Shown: piece after piece, positions 24,476 to 32,663 of the stretch
Numbering within the stretch: position 1 is the stretch's first letter
Layout: the number at the start of each line of letters is the position of its first letter
Assembly (NCBI GenBank): GCA_910574345.1
Contig: CAJSZV010000011.1
Location: 1-64,000 of the forward strand
Reading direction: 5' to 3'
From: Clostridiaceae bacterium
Lineage (GTDB): Bacteria > Bacillota > Clostridia > Lachnospirales > Lachnospiraceae
Length of the DNA: 64,000 nt
Translations under genes and position numbers: made by a program
The notes under the pieces: generated by a model
The model's database searches: none
What the model was told of the DNA's origin: nothing
What the model saw: only the letters and a program-made list of their open reading frames with translations

Positions 24476-25369
24476 TCACATCTGGGAGGCGCCTTCCTCT
24501 TTCCATCTCGGATCATCCAGAAAGCCTTCCCCGTATACCTCCTTCGTCTCCGACACAATTACAAAAGCGCCAGGGTCGCAGCTGTCAATCATCTCCTTAA
24601 CCAGATAAAACTGCTTTCTGTCCACGACACACATAAGCGTCTCACTGTCTTTTTGGCTGTACCCTCCTACACTCTTGAAAAACGTAGTGCCTCTGTCCAG
24701 CCTGTCCATGATCATTTCGGCAATCTCATGATTCTTCGGCGAATGAATCATCACCATGGTTCCCTTATTCATACCGTAAAGGATAGCATCAATGGCCTGC
24801 GTTGTGCACACCATGGAGATGATTCCGTAAAGAGCGGATTCCAATTCTCTGAATACCAAAACCGAGGCGCCGATTACCACAACATCAATGAGCATAATGG
24901 CATATCCCGTGTGCATATAGGGATATCGTTTCTGGAGAAGTTTTGCAAGAATATCTCCGCCGCCGGTGGTGGAACCTTCCATAAAGATCAGGGCCATACC
25001 TGCCCCTGCCAGAATTCCGCCGAAAACCGATGAGATGAGCCTGTCCCCTGCATACTGCGGAATCCATGGCGATACTGCCCCGTCCAGAACAAGAGACATA
25101 AGAACCACAGTGCGGACGGTTTTGAGAGCCATCTTTTTATCCAACAGTACATACGCGCCAAGCAGCAGAGGAATATTAATAAGTAAAGTCAGAGTGCCCA
25201 CAGGAAATCCTGATAAATGATTGATTAACAATGCGATTCCCGACGCCCCTCCCGGCGCAATCATACACGGTTCAATAAAACACCACACACCCAAAGCCTG
25301 CAAAAAGGCTCCCATCAGATCATACGCCAAGTCCTTTCCCCATTTTTTTATCCCTTTGTCTGCTCTCAT
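24476..25369 (-). CDS. YitT family membrane protein (DUF161/DUF2179)
   Basis: A 297-residue protein with five or six transmembrane helices in residues 14-175, including the GGxxGIA motif (PCMIAPGGASGIALLIN) and EGSTTGGGDILAK. A C-terminal DUF2179 domain (about 220-285) contains YSQKDSETLMCVVDRKQ. The family is common in Firmicutes, and transport has been proposed but not shown here. The frame is open far upstream but only through the leader and neighbouring gene; AGGAGGAG before the ATG at 25369 fixes the start. Its leader has its own promoter, a compound hairpin and an intrinsic terminator, so expression is likely controlled by attenuation. Confidence 0.88.
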   Translation of the reverse strand: MRADKGIKKWGKDLAYDLMGAFLQALGVWCFIEPCMIAPGGASGIALLINHLSGFPVGTLTLLINIPLLLGAYVLLDKKMALKTVRTVVLMSLVLDGAVSPWIPQYAGDRLISSVFGGILAGAGMALIFMEGSTTGGGDILAKLLQKRYPYMHTGYAIMLIDVVVIGASVLVFRELESALYGIISMVCTTQAIDAILYGMNKGTMVMIHSPKNHEIAEMIMDRLDRGTTFFKSVGGYSQKDSETLMCVVDRKQFYLVKEMIDSCDPGAFVIVSETKEVYGEGFLDDPRWKEEGASQM

Positions 25370-25573
25370 AATTTTTCTCCTCCTTTTCCCGGCTGAGAGC
25401 ACAAGACCAGGTCCATCCGTCACATGAGTGTTTCTCCAGATGCAAAAAGCAGAGGCCTTGTGCCCCTGCCATAGTGAACCGGAGCACCAATCATAACTTT
25501 CGTTATAATTCCGCGCACCGGCACGTCTTTTTAATTCTGTTCTTATTCTAAACCACAAATCTGCAAATGTCCA
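25370..25573 (-). promoter_or_regulatory. Candidate attenuator or riboswitch leader of the yitT gene
   Basis: Minus strand. Promoter TGGACA (25568-25573), 17 bases, TAGAAT (25545-25550); start near 25538. A compound hairpin spans 25524 down to 25474: GTG/CAC, CCGG/CCGG and GCGC/GTGC, topped by a nine-pair stem closed by a GAAA tetraloop. The terminator at 25444-25469 follows after a few bases, then AGGAGG and the ATG. GTGCTCC (25481-25487), in the hairpin's 3' arm, can instead pair with GGGGCAC (25460-25466) of the terminator. That gives two mutually exclusive folds. I do not recognise it as a known riboswitch class. Confidence 0.6.
25444..25469 (-). terminator. Intrinsic terminator inside the yitT leader
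   Basis: Minus strand: GCAGGGGC (25462-25469), loop ACAAG, GCCTCTGC (25449-25456) gives eight pairs including one G-T, followed by TTTTT. It lies about 75 bases before the yitT ATG and after the promoter. It may also end transcripts from the MATE gene upstream. Confidence 0.78.
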
Positions 25574-25593
25574 GCAAAATTTCATCTGACTTC

Positions 25594-26919
25594 TCACACA
25601 CCATGTTTTCTTGTATGGAAATAATAGGGAACCTCCACCAAAAGCATGGCGCTCCACCCGATTGCACAGGCAAAAGCAACACCAGAAAGCCCTGTGCCCG
25701 GAGTCAGGATATAGACGAAGATCACACGAAGGCTGGTCTGAATAAAGGTGCCGAGAAGCGTCATCTTCATATGCTTCTTCCCCCGGAAATATCCCTGCAT
25801 TCCATTGGTAAAACCGGGAAATATGTAAAAAAGGGCCATAATTCCCAGATAACCGCTTCCCAAAGCCACGATCTCCTTTGCCTCTCCCCCCACAAAAAGC
25901 TTCATAAGAGGAACTCTTAAGACAAGTATGGCGGCACAAATCAGTATCCAGTAACCGAATTCCAGCAAAAGACCAGCACGAAAGCCTTTTCTGATCCTGT
26001 CCTCCCTGCCTGCCCCGGAATTCTGAGCCACAAAAGTAGTGATGGCATTGGCAATGCTCTGTTCAGAGGTAAATGCGTAGGCGTCAATCTTGTTCACCGC
26101 GTTAAAGGCCGCCATCACATCCACCCCCATGGGATTTACCGCTCCCTGTATCAGAAGCTTTCCAATAGGCTGACAGGACTGCTGAAGAGCCGTAACACTT
26201 CCATACTGCAGAGTCTGTCTCAAAAGCCCCCTGTCCACCTTGAATTCCTTCCATGTCAGCTGAAGGAGAGGAATCTGACGGTATACATAGACAATGCACA
26301 AAACCGCGGATAAGGCCTCCGCCACCACTGTGGTCACGGCGGAGCAGGTAATCCCGAAGCCCAGAACTCCGATAAAAATCACATCCAGTACTCCGTTTAG
26401 GACAGAACAGAATGCAAGAAATTTTAAAGGCGTCCTGGAATCCCCCACGCTTTTCAGCGCCGACGCAACAGCATTATAGAAAAATGTAAAGGGAGCTCCC
26501 AGGAATATGATTCTCAGATAAGAGGAAGCCGTATCCAGAATCTCATGGGGAACATACAAAGCTTTCAGCAGAGGCTTTGTCACCAGAATTCCCAAAGCCA
26601 CCACAATCAGAGAAAAATATACCCCGAAAACAGCCGTGGTTGCCATTTCTCTCTTCACCATATCCTCCTGCTTTGCGCCGAAAAAGCCGCTCATCAGCAC
26701 CGACGCGCCGATGCAGATTCCCGATATGCCGAGAATAATAATGTTCATCACCGGGCTTGTGGTTCCCACCGCCGCCAGTGCTTCCTTTCCGATAAAGCGC
26801 CCCACAATAATGGAATCCACCGCGTTATAGGTCAGCTGGAACAGATTGCCCAGAATCAGCGGAATCGCGTAGGATATTAAGTGCCGGGGGATATTCCCCT
26901 CTGTCATGTCCTTTACCAT
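25594..26919 (-). CDS. MATE-family efflux transporter
   Basis: A 441-residue, 12-helix MATE protein: PLILGNLFQLTYNAVDSIIVGRFIG in helix 1, IANAITTFVAQNSGAGREDRIRKG in the second half, and a short soluble tail. It exports drugs, toxic metabolites or flavin-like compounds with sodium or protons; substrate unknown. The ATG is preceded by AAGGAG. It follows the DUF6930-like gene by ten bases, so both are probably one transcript. It differs clearly in sequence from the other MATE at 10232. Confidence 0.92.
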   Translation of the reverse strand: MVKDMTEGNIPRHLISYAIPLILGNLFQLTYNAVDSIIVGRFIGKEALAAVGTTSPVMNIIILGISGICIGASVLMSGFFGAKQEDMVKREMATTAVFGVYFSLIVVALGILVTKPLLKALYVPHEILDTASSYLRIIFLGAPFTFFYNAVASALKSVGDSRTPLKFLAFCSVLNGVLDVIFIGVLGFGITCSAVTTVVAEALSAVLCIVYVYRQIPLLQLTWKEFKVDRGLLRQTLQYGSVTALQQSCQPIGKLLIQGAVNPMGVDVMAAFNAVNKIDAYAFTSEQSIANAITTFVAQNSGAGREDRIRKGFRAGLLLEFGYWILICAAILVLRVPLMKLFVGGEAKEIVALGSGYLGIMALFYIFPGFTNGMQGYFRGKKHMKMTLLGTFIQTSLRVIFVYILTPGTGLSGVAFACAIGWSAMLLVEVPYYFHTRKHGV

Positions 26920-26929
26920 AATGTTCTCC

Positions 26930-27946
26930 TTAGAAACCGCCCCGGAACCTGCTGATTATGGATTCGTCAATGCTTTCAAGACTGCTTACTACCTTCAGTT
27001 CTGTATTGCTCATAGCACAGATATCTTCCAGCACCGCGGCTGTAATTACGTTAGTCACATGGACTTCTCTCGGCGCTCCGTGAGTAAGAATCATGGATGC
27101 CAGTACCTGTGCAAGTTTGATCCCGGGATCTTCCTCCGGTTCCGTCAGTTCCGCACTCATAATAAGACCTGACCCGGCCTCTCCCACAATACATATGCAG
27201 GGATTCCCCGGCCTGTCATACTTCTTATCCTGAACGGAAGCTCCAAGGTACTGCATATCCGCCTCAAGAATTATCTCATTTTTTGAAGCGCTGTTCAGTT
27301 CTTTTTCCAGTTCCTGGTTGGTAACGGTCAGTTTTTCATACCGATAGGATGTAAAAGGCAATGGGGCCTCGCTTCCCTTCCACTGCCCTGTCTCCTGATC
27401 TTTTTTATACAGGAACATATTAGCCGCTGAGAAGTTCACTGTCATCTGGCTGCTCTCATAATACTCCAATGCCTCCAGGAGCCTGGCAAAATATTCTGTC
27501 ATTCTCAGCACCTGAGGACGGTCCAGATTATAAGGGAAATAACCAGCTGCATAGGACAGAAAGTAAAGCCACTGGTTCTTTCCTCTGTACTTGTACCCTA
27601 ATTGTTTAATGGTTTCCCTTTGCTTTGCTGTCAGCTCTTGCCGGTTCCCCCAATAGCAGGTCAGATTATCCTGACTGAACATGGTGTATTCCGTTGACAG
27701 GTTCAGAGTATCAGCCGTGGCCAGCATCATAAAATCGTTTAGTCCGCTGTAGCCCTCATAAGCCACGATCCCATAACAGCTGTCCCCTCTTCCCAGAATA
27801 CTGAAAAAAACCGTATCTTCCTTCTCGCCCTCCTGGATTCCGATCAAATCCATATCCCAGAATTTCTCCCATGGCTGTTTCTCTTTCAGTTTCGTGGCCG
27901 CCTCGTACAGACTGCCCCACTCTTTTAATGATGCTTCTTCTCTCAT
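26930..27946 (-). CDS. Hypothetical protein with DUF6930-like C-terminus
   Basis: A 338-residue soluble protein without signal or membrane segments. The C-terminal 120 residues (from about KNEIILEADM to the end, with GAPREVHVTNVITAAVLEDICAM) resemble DUF6930, and the N-terminal half resembles domains often joined to it. This is from memory of the pattern, and no activity is established. It is translated ten bases ahead of a MATE transporter and is divergent from the cysteine-cluster gene at 28078. A role linked to the exporter cannot be argued from sequence. Confidence 0.65.
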   Translation of the reverse strand: MREEASLKEWGSLYEAATKLKEKQPWEKFWDMDLIGIQEGEKEDTVFFSILGRGDSCYGIVAYEGYSGLNDFMMLATADTLNLSTEYTMFSQDNLTCYWGNRQELTAKQRETIKQLGYKYRGKNQWLYFLSYAAGYFPYNLDRPQVLRMTEYFARLLEALEYYESSQMTVNFSAANMFLYKKDQETGQWKGSEAPLPFTSYRYEKLTVTNQELEKELNSASKNEIILEADMQYLGASVQDKKYDRPGNPCICIVGEAGSGLIMSAELTEPEEDPGIKLAQVLASMILTHGAPREVHVTNVITAAVLEDICAMSNTELKVVSSLESIDESIISRFRGGF

Positions 27947-28013
27947 GGCCTTCTCCTTGTCTTTTATTCACATCCACAGTTTAACACACTATAATGTCCG
28001 GGTCAAAAGGTAT

Positions 28014-28042
28014 TTGTCACAAGGCCCGTTTTCTGCTATAGT
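28014..28042 (+). promoter_or_regulatory. Promoter of the cysteine-cluster gene
   Basis: TTGTCA (28014-28019), 17 bases, TATAGT (28037-28042); the predicted start is about 29 bases before the ATG. Confidence 0.7.
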
Positions 28043-28077
28043 AGTGTCATGATGAACAGTAAAATGGAGATGAATGG

Positions 28078-28752
28078 ATGAACCGATATATAGATTTAAA
28101 CCACATATCCGACGGAAAATTATACCGCGCCGATGATCTGGTAAAAGCCGGCTGCGGAGACTGCCTCGGCTGTTCCAAATGCTGCGAAAGCATGGCGGAC
28201 ACCATAATCTTAGACCCTATGGATCTCTATCTTCTGACGGCCAATCTGCACACATCCGCGGCTTCCCTGATGCATAGGCAGATTGACTTAGGCGTGGTGG
28301 ACGGTATTGTTCTGCCCCATATTAAGATGGCGGACGACACAGGCCGGTGCCCCTTTCTGACAGAGGCGGGCCGGTGTTCCATCCACAATTTCCGCCCCGG
28401 CTTCTGCCGCCTGTTTCCTCTGGGACGGTATTACGAAGACCGGTCCTTTCGCTACTTTCTTCAGGTTAAAGAATGTAAGCGTCAGAACCGGTCCAAGGTA
28501 AAAGTCCGCAGATGGATTGACATGCCTGACTTTAACCGCTATGAACAATTTATTGCTGACTGGCATTATTTTCTGAAAGACCTTCAGATCCCCCTTGCCA
28601 AAAAAGGAGAAAAATGGGCCAAAGATACCAGTATTCTCATTCTTAATGAGTTTATTTTTAAACCTTATAACACAGAAGAAGACTTTTATCCCCAGTTTTA
28701 TGAACGTCTGAAATCCTCTTCGATAACACTCCAGGCGGATTCCACACTGTAA
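28078..28752 (+). CDS. YkgJ-type cysteine-cluster protein
   Basis: A 224-residue protein of the YkgJ (UPF0153) zinc/iron-chelating type. It has GDCLGCSKCCESM at about residues 22-34, then CPFL...GRCSIHNFRPGFCRLFPLG at about 90-125, and a further Cys in KECKRQ. The spaced cysteines are typical for a bound metal or Fe-S cluster, and some members are thought to take part in protein modification, but the role here is unknown. The ATG at 28078 is the first usable start. Its last 55 bases overlap the 3' end of the giant glycosyltransferase gene on the other strand. Confidence 0.82.
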   Translation: MNRYIDLNHISDGKLYRADDLVKAGCGDCLGCSKCCESMADTIILDPMDLYLLTANLHTSAASLMHRQIDLGVVDGIVLPHIKMADDTGRCPFLTEAGRCSIHNFRPGFCRLFPLGRYYEDRSFRYFLQVKECKRQNRSKVKVRRWIDMPDFNRYEQFIADWHYFLKDLQIPLAKKGEKWAKDTSILILNEFIFKPYNTEEDFYPQFYERLKSSSITLQADSTL

Positions 28753-31700
28753 CGGCTCTTTACATACTCCTGGGTTTTTCCGCTCATTTCAAGACACTCA
28801 TCCGGCTGACAGTAAAGCCGGACTATTGCCGCCGCGAATTCCTGGGGTGTATCCTCCACCGCCATAACCTGATCCGCATCGTCGATTCCTTCCGCACCGA
28901 TGGAGGTGGTGACAATGGCTGCCCCGTTATAAAGGGCCTCCACCACCTTTCCTTTCACCCCGGCGCCGTATCTCAAAGGCACAGCCACAATCCTGGTAGT
29001 ATCGTACAGTCGGGCCAGCTCCTCTTCACTGACAAAGCCTTTTATGATAACGCCGCTGCCCGGCTGCTCCAAAGCCCTGATCTCTTCCGTTACCCTGGAA
29101 CCAACCACATAGAAATCCGGCGGCGTTTCTCTCCGATCTTCCATTTCCTTCCGGATCAGAGGATATACCTCTCTCACAAACCACAGCACCGCGTCTGCAT
29201 TGGGCGGATGAGCGAATCCGCCTACGAACAGGATCCCTTCCCTTTCCGCAAAATTCTGAGGAATATCTTCCCTGAACTTCTCATACACATATGCCACAAT
29301 ATTCTTTACGGGAATCTCTTCATCCACCGCCTTGATAGCATCCCTCTCCACATAAGAAGGATAGTAGGACACATAAGCCTTATACATCAGCGACAGTTCC
29401 ACTGATCTCCAGTATACCGCCGCCTGATGCCTCTCAGGGTCGCCCGTAAGCTCATACTCTCTTCCCTCCCTTAAGAAATGAAGGTCATGGCCGTAATAGA
29501 TAACTTTGATCTGTGTATTTTCCTTAATATAATCAATATATTTGCTGGCGATATGGGGGCGATTTAAGTAAGCGAATCCGATATCAGCACCGTGGTCTTT
29601 CAGCCAGTTCCAGATTCCCGCCTGATAATCCTGACCGTAAAGGATCTCAATGCCCATCTGCTGCAGCACCGTGGAATATGGTTCCTCATGCAGAAAATTA
29701 TCCCCCAGAAACTTCACCACATACCCCATCTTTAAAAACATCTTCAGGTACTGGAATGTAGTCTTGGAACCGGCGTCCTTGTCATATGTGGGCACATAGT
29801 GGTCCACCACCAGGATCATGGGCTTGCCCATACTGCGCTCCCTTGCCCGAAAAGGATCGGGATTTCCGTTGTTGACGCACTGTCTCTCAAACTCCGAAGC
29901 CCACTTTTCCTTAAGCTTTCGGCTGTTTTCCACTTGATACCGCTTTAGGCCCGTGCCCTGTACATCGGTTCCGTTGGAGACGCCTTCATAGTGAATCACT
30001 TTGGAAAGAGGCTGATACACTACCCGGTATCCGGCTTTTCTCACTTCGAATGCCAGATCCGAATCCTCACAGTAGGCCGGTGCAAACCGCTCATCAAAGC
30101 CGCCGATCTGCTGCCACAGTTTCCTGGAGAGCAGAATAGCCGCGCCGGAGATATAGTCCACATCTTTTACATAATTATATTCCGGCTTATCCGGATCGTC
30201 CAGCCGCCCGTAATTCCATCCGGAACCGTCACTCCAGATAATTCCTCCCGCCTCCTGCAGCCGCCCGTCAGGATACACCAGCTTGGAACCCACCATGCCA
30301 ATGGACGGATCTGATTCCATCAGGCTTACAAGGGAACCAAGCCACCCTTCTGTTACCTGGGTGTCATTATTCAGAAACATAACATAGGAGCCTTTTGCAT
30401 GCCTGGCAGCATGGTTGCAGTTTCTTAAGAATCCCTGGTTGGTCTCGTTGCGGCATATAACCAGGCCTTCTGCGTACCGGTCCAGATGCTCTGTGGCATC
30501 ACAGGACACATCATCTGCAATAATCACCTCATAGGCCACATCTTTTGTGTGTTCCAGTATGGACACCAGACAGGCATAGGTATAATGAATTTGGTTATAT
30601 ACCGGAATGATAATAGATACCTGGGGAGCTTCTTCCCTGGGAAAGTGCAGTTTTCCATGAAGGCGGTACTGACTTCCGATAAGAAAATCCCCTTCCCGCA
30701 GATTTTTCCCTTCCTCCGAACCATAAAGCCTTGCCGAACTTACGGGATGAAGTATATACTCTTTCAGATAAGACAGCTTCTTCCTCTCCACACTCCCTCT
30801 GGGATACCTTTCGTTGAACTTCTCTCCCAATTTCCGTCGCACTTTAAAGATCAGAGCCTCATGACGATTCAAATAGGTCAAAGTCTTTCCCATCTCTCCG
30901 ATCTCACGGCGCAGATCGCCTATGATGATCTCTAAGTTGGTCACATGGTTTTGGGTCAGGCGCTGCACCTCTGTCATCTTACGGATCGTGGTATCCTTCT
31001 CCCTCATCTGCAGACGCAGTTCTTCCAGACGCGCCTGGGCCCGGTTAAGCTCCCCGTCCACTCTGGACAGTTCTTTCACGGTCTTTGTCTTCACATAATA
31101 ATTTTCCAGATAGATTTTCTGGTTCTCACCGTGAACATAACTCTGAAATCCTTCTTCCATCTCCTCATAGGCTTTGGCCTTTTGGGCAGTGATCCCAAAC
31201 TCTTTAAGCCAATGGGCCACGTCGCCATATCCCGTAAGAAGGCTTTTGTACTGACGGAAAAAATAAAACAGAATCCGGTACTTCACATATTCCACAGGTA
31301 TAGGAAAAAAAAACACCCACTCATAGTCCAGGCAATACCGTCCTTCTTCTGTCAAAAGGATATTCTCAAAGAGAGCGTCAATGTTGGACGCTTCCAGACT
31401 CACTGCATCCCTGTCCAGTCCCTGAGGCAGTTCCCCAAAGACTTCCCTGAACTCCTCCGTCATCTGAAAGGGCCTTACACATTCCTCCCTGCAGTCAAGA
31501 ACCATGTCTATGGCTTCTTTTACCGCCTCCACCGGCGCCTTGCCGCCGCGTATCTCCCTTCCCAGACATTCCGACAGGCTTTCCCCCGCCAGATAGACAA
31601 ATCCTGCCCTTTTGCCGCCATCTTCCATAGAAGGTTCTGAAAATGCCAGATTCTTATGCTGCCGATTCAGAATCCGGCAGGACTTTTCGAATGTGCGGAT

Positions 31701-32630
31701 ATGCAGGTTCCCTTCTTCTGTCAGCGCCTCTTTCTCCACTCTTCTGGGGTTCCCCCAAATAATGGTTTTTATCTGAAACGGCTCTCTCCTTGTCCGGTTA
31801 TATTTGATATATTGAACCCTTTCCCGGTCCCTCTCTTCTTTTTCCCTTTTCCAGACTGCCAGATAGGAATTGGCAAACCGGTCGAATTGCCCGTCTTCAC
31901 ATACCCGGTCAAATCCCTCTCCCACATCCATAGCCAGGTAGGGAGGATAATCATAGGCTGTAATGGTATCTGTCAGATCTCCTTTCCCCGGAAGATAGCC
32001 GTCGGAGAAAATCGTCACAGGCAGACGGTAATCGGGCATGGGATAGTAAAAGGTCGTGGTTCCCATATCCTCCGGCCCGGACATGATCTTTATAAGGGAC
32101 TCTTTCGAAAAGCTGTGCTCATCCCGCTCTGCCCCAGCCCAGTACTTCATGCCAAAGGGATTGCACACGGCAACTATGATCTCTCCGCCCGGTTTTAAAA
32201 GTTCCTTTGCCGCCTCTACGGCCTCCCCGGCTCTCCTCTCATCCAGGCTCCCCGCAAACACCACATAATCATACCGTTTTTCACAGCTCCTTCTGTATTC
32301 CAGAAGGTTCCCCTGGCAGTAACCGATGTTATTTCGTCTTTCCAGTTTCACATGCCGCAGCCGGTTCACTTCCAGGTCGTCTTCCGATTCATCCAGCACA
32401 TCCACCCAGGAGACCTTCTCTGCATAGACGCCTGTCAGCGCTCCGTATCCGGAACCCACTTCCAGAAGAGTCCCGCCTTCCCTAAAGGGATACCAATCCA
32501 TCAGATTCTCCCTCAGTTTTGACAGAGCATACAGATAGTCCAGTCTTACATGGTCTTTTAAAATCTGACGGGTGTCGCCCTTATATTTTTCCAAAACCGT
32601 TATTAATTCCCGGCTGATGTCTCTCTTCAT
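28698..32630 (-). CDS. Methyltransferase/kinase-like/GT2/GT4 fusion protein
   Basis: A 1310-residue cytoplasmic protein of the surface glycan locus. Residues 1-265: class I SAM methyltransferase (LLEVGSGYGALT at 55-66). About 275-510: a kinase-like fold with catalytic-loop pattern D418-x4-N423 and D435-Y-E. About 515-585: coiled coil. 671-920: GT2 glycosyltransferase (VSIIIPVYNQ, NNDT at 754-757, EDSD at 855-858). 937-1310: GT4-type transferase with the GFVSEEELARLY donor-site region. Similar fusions of methyltransferase, kinase and coiled coil (WbdD) cap O-antigen chains before ABC export. Here the chain-ending and chain-building enzymes may be one polypeptide (inference). GGAGG precedes the ATG; last gene of the operon. 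Confidence 0.85.
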   Translation of the reverse strand: MKRDISRELITVLEKYKGDTRQILKDHVRLDYLYALSKLRENLMDWYPFREGGTLLEVGSGYGALTGVYAEKVSWVDVLDESEDDLEVNRLRHVKLERRNNIGYCQGNLLEYRRSCEKRYDYVVFAGSLDERRAGEAVEAAKELLKPGGEIIVAVCNPFGMKYWAGAERDEHSFSKESLIKIMSGPEDMGTTTFYYPMPDYRLPVTIFSDGYLPGKGDLTDTITAYDYPPYLAMDVGEGFDRVCEDGQFDRFANSYLAVWKREKEERDRERVQYIKYNRTRREPFQIKTIIWGNPRRVEKEALTEEGNLHIRTFEKSCRILNRQHKNLAFSEPSMEDGGKRAGFVYLAGESLSECLGREIRGGKAPVEAVKEAIDMVLDCREECVRPFQMTEEFREVFGELPQGLDRDAVSLEASNIDALFENILLTEEGRYCLDYEWVFFFPIPVEYVKYRILFYFFRQYKSLLTGYGDVAHWLKEFGITAQKAKAYEEMEEGFQSYVHGENQKIYLENYYVKTKTVKELSRVDGELNRAQARLEELRLQMREKDTTIRKMTEVQRLTQNHVTNLEIIIGDLRREIGEMGKTLTYLNRHEALIFKVRRKLGEKFNERYPRGSVERKKLSYLKEYILHPVSSARLYGSEEGKNLREGDFLIGSQYRLHGKLHFPREEAPQVSIIIPVYNQIHYTYACLVSILEHTKDVAYEVIIADDVSCDATEHLDRYAEGLVICRNETNQGFLRNCNHAARHAKGSYVMFLNNDTQVTEGWLGSLVSLMESDPSIGMVGSKLVYPDGRLQEAGGIIWSDGSGWNYGRLDDPDKPEYNYVKDVDYISGAAILLSRKLWQQIGGFDERFAPAYCEDSDLAFEVRKAGYRVVYQPLSKVIHYEGVSNGTDVQGTGLKRYQVENSRKLKEKWASEFERQCVNNGNPDPFRARERSMGKPMILVVDHYVPTYDKDAGSKTTFQYLKMFLKMGYVVKFLGDNFLHEEPYSTVLQQMGIEILYGQDYQAGIWNWLKDHGADIGFAYLNRPHIASKYIDYIKENTQIKVIYYGHDLHFLREGREYELTGDPERHQAAVYWRSVELSLMYKAYVSYYPSYVERDAIKAVDEEIPVKNIVAYVYEKFREDIPQNFAEREGILFVGGFAHPPNADAVLWFVREVYPLIRKEMEDRRETPPDFYVVGSRVTEEIRALEQPGSGVIIKGFVSEEELARLYDTTRIVAVPLRYGAGVKGKVVEALYNGAAIVTTSIGAEGIDDADQVMAVEDTPQEFAAAIVRLYCQPDECLEMSGKTQEYVKSRYSVESAWSVIEEDFRRS

Positions 32631-32663
32631 TCTAACCTCCGCTCCATGGGGCTTCTGTTTTTG

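Noticed and set aside
25370-25939. N-terminal extension of the YitT frame by 190 codons
   Set aside because: The open frame runs through the leader and the antisense of the MATE gene. Homology and AGGAGG both place the start at 25369.
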